NCBI GenBank assembly: GCA_965656545.1
Contig: CBFHKZ010000010.1
Coordinates: 1-8,182 of the forward strand
Source: UBA7446 sp965656545
GTDB taxonomy: Bacteria > Bacteroidota > Bacteroidia > Flavobacteriales > Flavobacteriaceae
Reading direction: 5' to 3'
Length of the DNA stretch: 8,182 nt
Positions within the stretch are counted from its first letter, which is position 1. Each line of letters starts with the position of its first letter. The translations under genes and the position numbers were made by a program. Shown here one piece after another: positions 6,387-8,182 of the stretch. Under the pieces are notes generated by a model, which was given only the letters and a program-made list of their open reading frames with translations, did no database searches and had not been told where the DNA came from.

Positions 6387-7694
6387 TCAATAAATTTCAG
6401 GCTGACGGTTTTTGAATCCATAAACTGCTATAAAAACAAAACAAATGATTGGTAATAGAAAAGAAAAGTTTATTTCGGAGATTCCTAATACCTTTATATC
6501 ACTTACGCCATAACCACCAATATCTATTATCATTCCTTGAAGCTTAGGCATTAATGCTCCACCTACTATTGCCATAACCAGCCCAGCAGAACCAATTTTA
6601 CTTTCCTCTTCTGAAAGTTTGCCAAGTGCAATTCCGTAAATTGTTGGGAACATAAGCGACATAAAAAATGATACTCCAATCAGGCAATATAGTCCCAGTA
6701 CATTATTAATAACAACAACCCCAAGAGTGAATCCGATGGCAAAAAAAGAAAAAAGCATTAATAGCCTTCCTGCATTTATAAATCGCAAGAGATAGGTTCC
6801 AATTACACGCCCTACTGTAAACAGCACGAAAGCAGCCATTTGAAAATATCCAGCTGTCACACTATCCATTTCAATTCCTTCTGCATATTGATAAATATAA
6901 GTCCAGCACATGATTTGTGCTCCCACATATAATATTTGGGCAAAAACCCCTTGGCTATAAGACTGGTTGGCAAAAAGCTTTTTGAAAGTTTGTCCAATGT
7001 TGCTATTCTGACTGTCATCTTTACTATCAGGCATTTTACTTAGCGCAAATAAAACCAAAACTCCGATAATAACGATGCCAAGAATAACATACGGGTCTCT
7101 TATTACCATTAAGTCGGTGGTTTTAATAAGTGTCTTTGAAACCTCATCCAGAGCACTAAAATCTGTTATGTCATCAGATTGAAGTTTTTTTAATACATAT
7201 TGTTGTGCTACAAATAACCCAAGTATTAAACCTACTGGATTAAATGCTTGTGCCAAGTTCAATCGTTGCGTTGCTGTTTCTTTTGCACCCATAGAAAGAG
7301 CGTATGGATTTGCTGCCGTTTCCAAAAATGCCAGTCCAAACGTTAAGACATATAATCCCAAGCAAAAAAACCAAAATTGCTCAGTAATTGCCGCCGGATA
7401 AAACAGTAAGGCACCAGAAGCATAAAGAGAAAGGCCAATTAAAATCCCAACTTTGTAAGAATATTTTCGCATAAATAATGCTGCTGGAAGCGCCATACAA
7501 AAATATCCGCCATAGAAAGCCATCTGTACCCATGCGGCTTGTGAGTTTGAAAGTTCCAAGACTTTTTTAAATGCTTGAACCATTGGGTCTGTAACGGCAT
7601 TGGCAAAACCCCACAGAGCAAACAGGGAGGTCAATAAAATAAAAGGGATTAAAACAGTTTTTGAGACGATTGGTTGAGAATCATTTGATTTCAT
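6387..7694 (-). CDS. FucP-like sugar:H+ symporter (FHS family MFS permease)
   Basis: A 435-residue, twelve-helix inner-membrane carrier that aligns by eye with E. coli FucP along its length. Shared features are IPFILLTSLFALWGFAN in helix 1, FMRKYSYKVGILIGL (74-88), FLETAANPYA (123-132), RLNLAQAFNPVG in the fifth helix region, ILYVGAQIMCWTYIYQYA in the seventh, and the FMSLMFPTIYGIALG segment. The two acidic residues that carry protons in FucP (D46, E135) are kept as D36 and E125, so proton-coupled sugar uptake is likely. Substrate could be L-fucose or another deoxy- or hexose sugar; no fucose catabolic genes are visible. It starts 57 bp after the stop of a sodium:solute symporter on the same strand with no terminator between them, so the two may be cotranscribed. 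No operator like the one before nagB is present upstream. Confidence 0.85.
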   Translation of the reverse strand: MKSNDSQPIVSKTVLIPFILLTSLFALWGFANAVTDPMVQAFKKVLELSNSQAAWVQMAFYGGYFCMALPAALFMRKYSYKVGILIGLSLYASGALLFYPAAITEQFWFFCLGLYVLTFGLAFLETAANPYALSMGAKETATQRLNLAQAFNPVGLILGLFVAQQYVLKKLQSDDITDFSALDEVSKTLIKTTDLMVIRDPYVILGIVIIGVLVLFALSKMPDSKDDSQNSNIGQTFKKLFANQSYSQGVFAQILYVGAQIMCWTYIYQYAEGIEMDSVTAGYFQMAAFVLFTVGRVIGTYLLRFINAGRLLMLFSFFAIGFTLGVVVINNVLGLYCLIGVSFFMSLMFPTIYGIALGKLSEEESKIGSAGLVMAIVGGALMPKLQGMIIDIGGYGVSDIKVLGISEINFSFLLPIICFVFIAVYGFKNRQPEIY

Positions 7695-7751
7695 TTTTTA
7701 TCTTTTTGTTTTTTTACTTCCTACAACTATAGTATATCGATTTGACAAGCA

Positions 7752-8182
7752 TTAAGGTTTCCGAATATTCGCCACCAGCTCTTGTATATCTTTGCTCGGT
7801 GCTGGAGTCCTGCTGCTTACGATAAGGGTAACAACAAAGTTCGCAACCATAGCAACTGTTCCAAAACCTTCGGGAGATATCCCAAACCACCAGTCTGCTT
7901 TTTCACCTCCACCAAACCAGCCAAACTTAAATTTAAGCATGTAGAAAAGCATTAGTGACACACCCACAAGCATTCCGCTAATCGCACCTTCTTTATTGAT
8001 ACGCTTTGAAAATATGCCAAGCAATATGGCCGGGAAGAACGATGAAGCTGCCAGGCCAAAAGCCAAGGCTACCGTTGCCGCCACAAAACCAGGCGGATTG
8101 ATACCAAACCAACCTGCCAAACAAACGGCTGCTGTTGCAGCTATACGCGCTGCGATGAGCTCGCCTTTATCGGAAATGTCGG
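7752..8182 (-). CDS. Sodium:solute symporter (acetate permease/VC_2705-like), C-terminal part
   Basis: The frame is open from base 8180 to a TAA at 7752-7754, giving about 142 C-terminal residues; the gene begins beyond the window, and the TTG at 8120 is just an internal codon. The sequence starts DISDKGELIAARI and continues through AGWFGINPPGFVAA, LAFGLAASSFFPAILLGIFSKR and GAISGMLVG, a run typical of the SSS family close to ActP. The later WWFGISPEGFGTVAM segment recalls the VC_2705 subfamily, which usually pairs with a small DUF4212 partner; that partner, if present, is outside the window. Four membrane segments are visible. Family members take up acetate or related small carboxylates with sodium. 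It is upstream of and codirectional with the FucP-like gene. Confidence 0.85.
   Translation of the reverse strand, partial: DISDKGELIAARIAATAAVCLAGWFGINPPGFVAATVALAFGLAASSFFPAILLGIFSKRINKEGAISGMLVGVSLMLFYMLKFKFGWFGGGEKADWWFGISPEGFGTVAMVANFVVTLIVSSRTPAPSKDIQELVANIRKP

Noticed and set aside
7726..7733. ACTATAGT before the FucP-like gene, also at 3023-3030 before the other transporter
   Set aside because: An 8-bp AT-rich palindrome at different distances from the two starts; neither copy has a good promoter partner.

Overview
The window looks like chromosomal DNA from a marine or environmental member of the Bacteroidetes, most likely class Flavobacteriia. The evidence is AT-rich DNA with very AT-rich intergenic stretches, starts without clear Shine-Dalgarno sequences, an outer-membrane barrel ending in Phe, FHS-family (FucP/GluP-type) sugar transporters, and a NagB deaminase fused to a PIG-L/LmbE-type deacetylase domain, an architecture I know mainly from Bacteroidetes. 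Genus cannot be settled from the sequence alone.

Layout. (1) 1-458, plus: the C-terminal end of an outer-membrane beta-barrel porin-like protein, closed by a strong intrinsic terminator at 482-511. (2) 737-1480, plus: a secreted glycerophosphodiester phosphodiesterase, preceded by an unexplained 11-bp inverted repeat (616-677). (3) 1498-1560: a terminator-like structure serving the convergent transporter gene. (4) 1632-2930, minus: a GluP/NagP-like sugar transporter. (5) 3153-3908, minus: a DeoR/GlpR-type repressor. (6) 4010-5920, plus: the NagB-PIG-L fusion, divergent from the repressor. (7) 5921-6386: 466 bp with no gene, holding several inverted repeats and a possible terminator. (8) 6387-7694, minus: a FucP-like sugar:proton symporter. 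(9) 7752-8182, minus: the C-terminal part of a sodium:solute symporter running off the window.

The core is a probable amino-sugar uptake and catabolism locus: transporter, DeoR regulator and NagB fusion. The 101-bp divergent spacer carries a perfect 24-bp palindrome embedded in four TGCA half-sites spaced exactly 10 bp apart. A 19-bp copy of the start of that array (16 of 19 matches) lies upstream of the transporter. I infer that the DeoR protein controls nagB, the transporter and itself, and that the transporter brings in N-acetylglucosamine or glucosamine. No nagA is present in the window; the fused PIG-L domain could in principle supply the deacetylase step, but that is a hypothesis.

The most unusual points are the phased operator and its second copy, the replacement of one NagB active-site residue (E. 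coli Asp141) by Thr, and the contrast between the two FHS transporters at the two acidic positions used for proton coupling in FucP. I see no mobile elements, CRISPR arrays, tRNAs or rRNAs.
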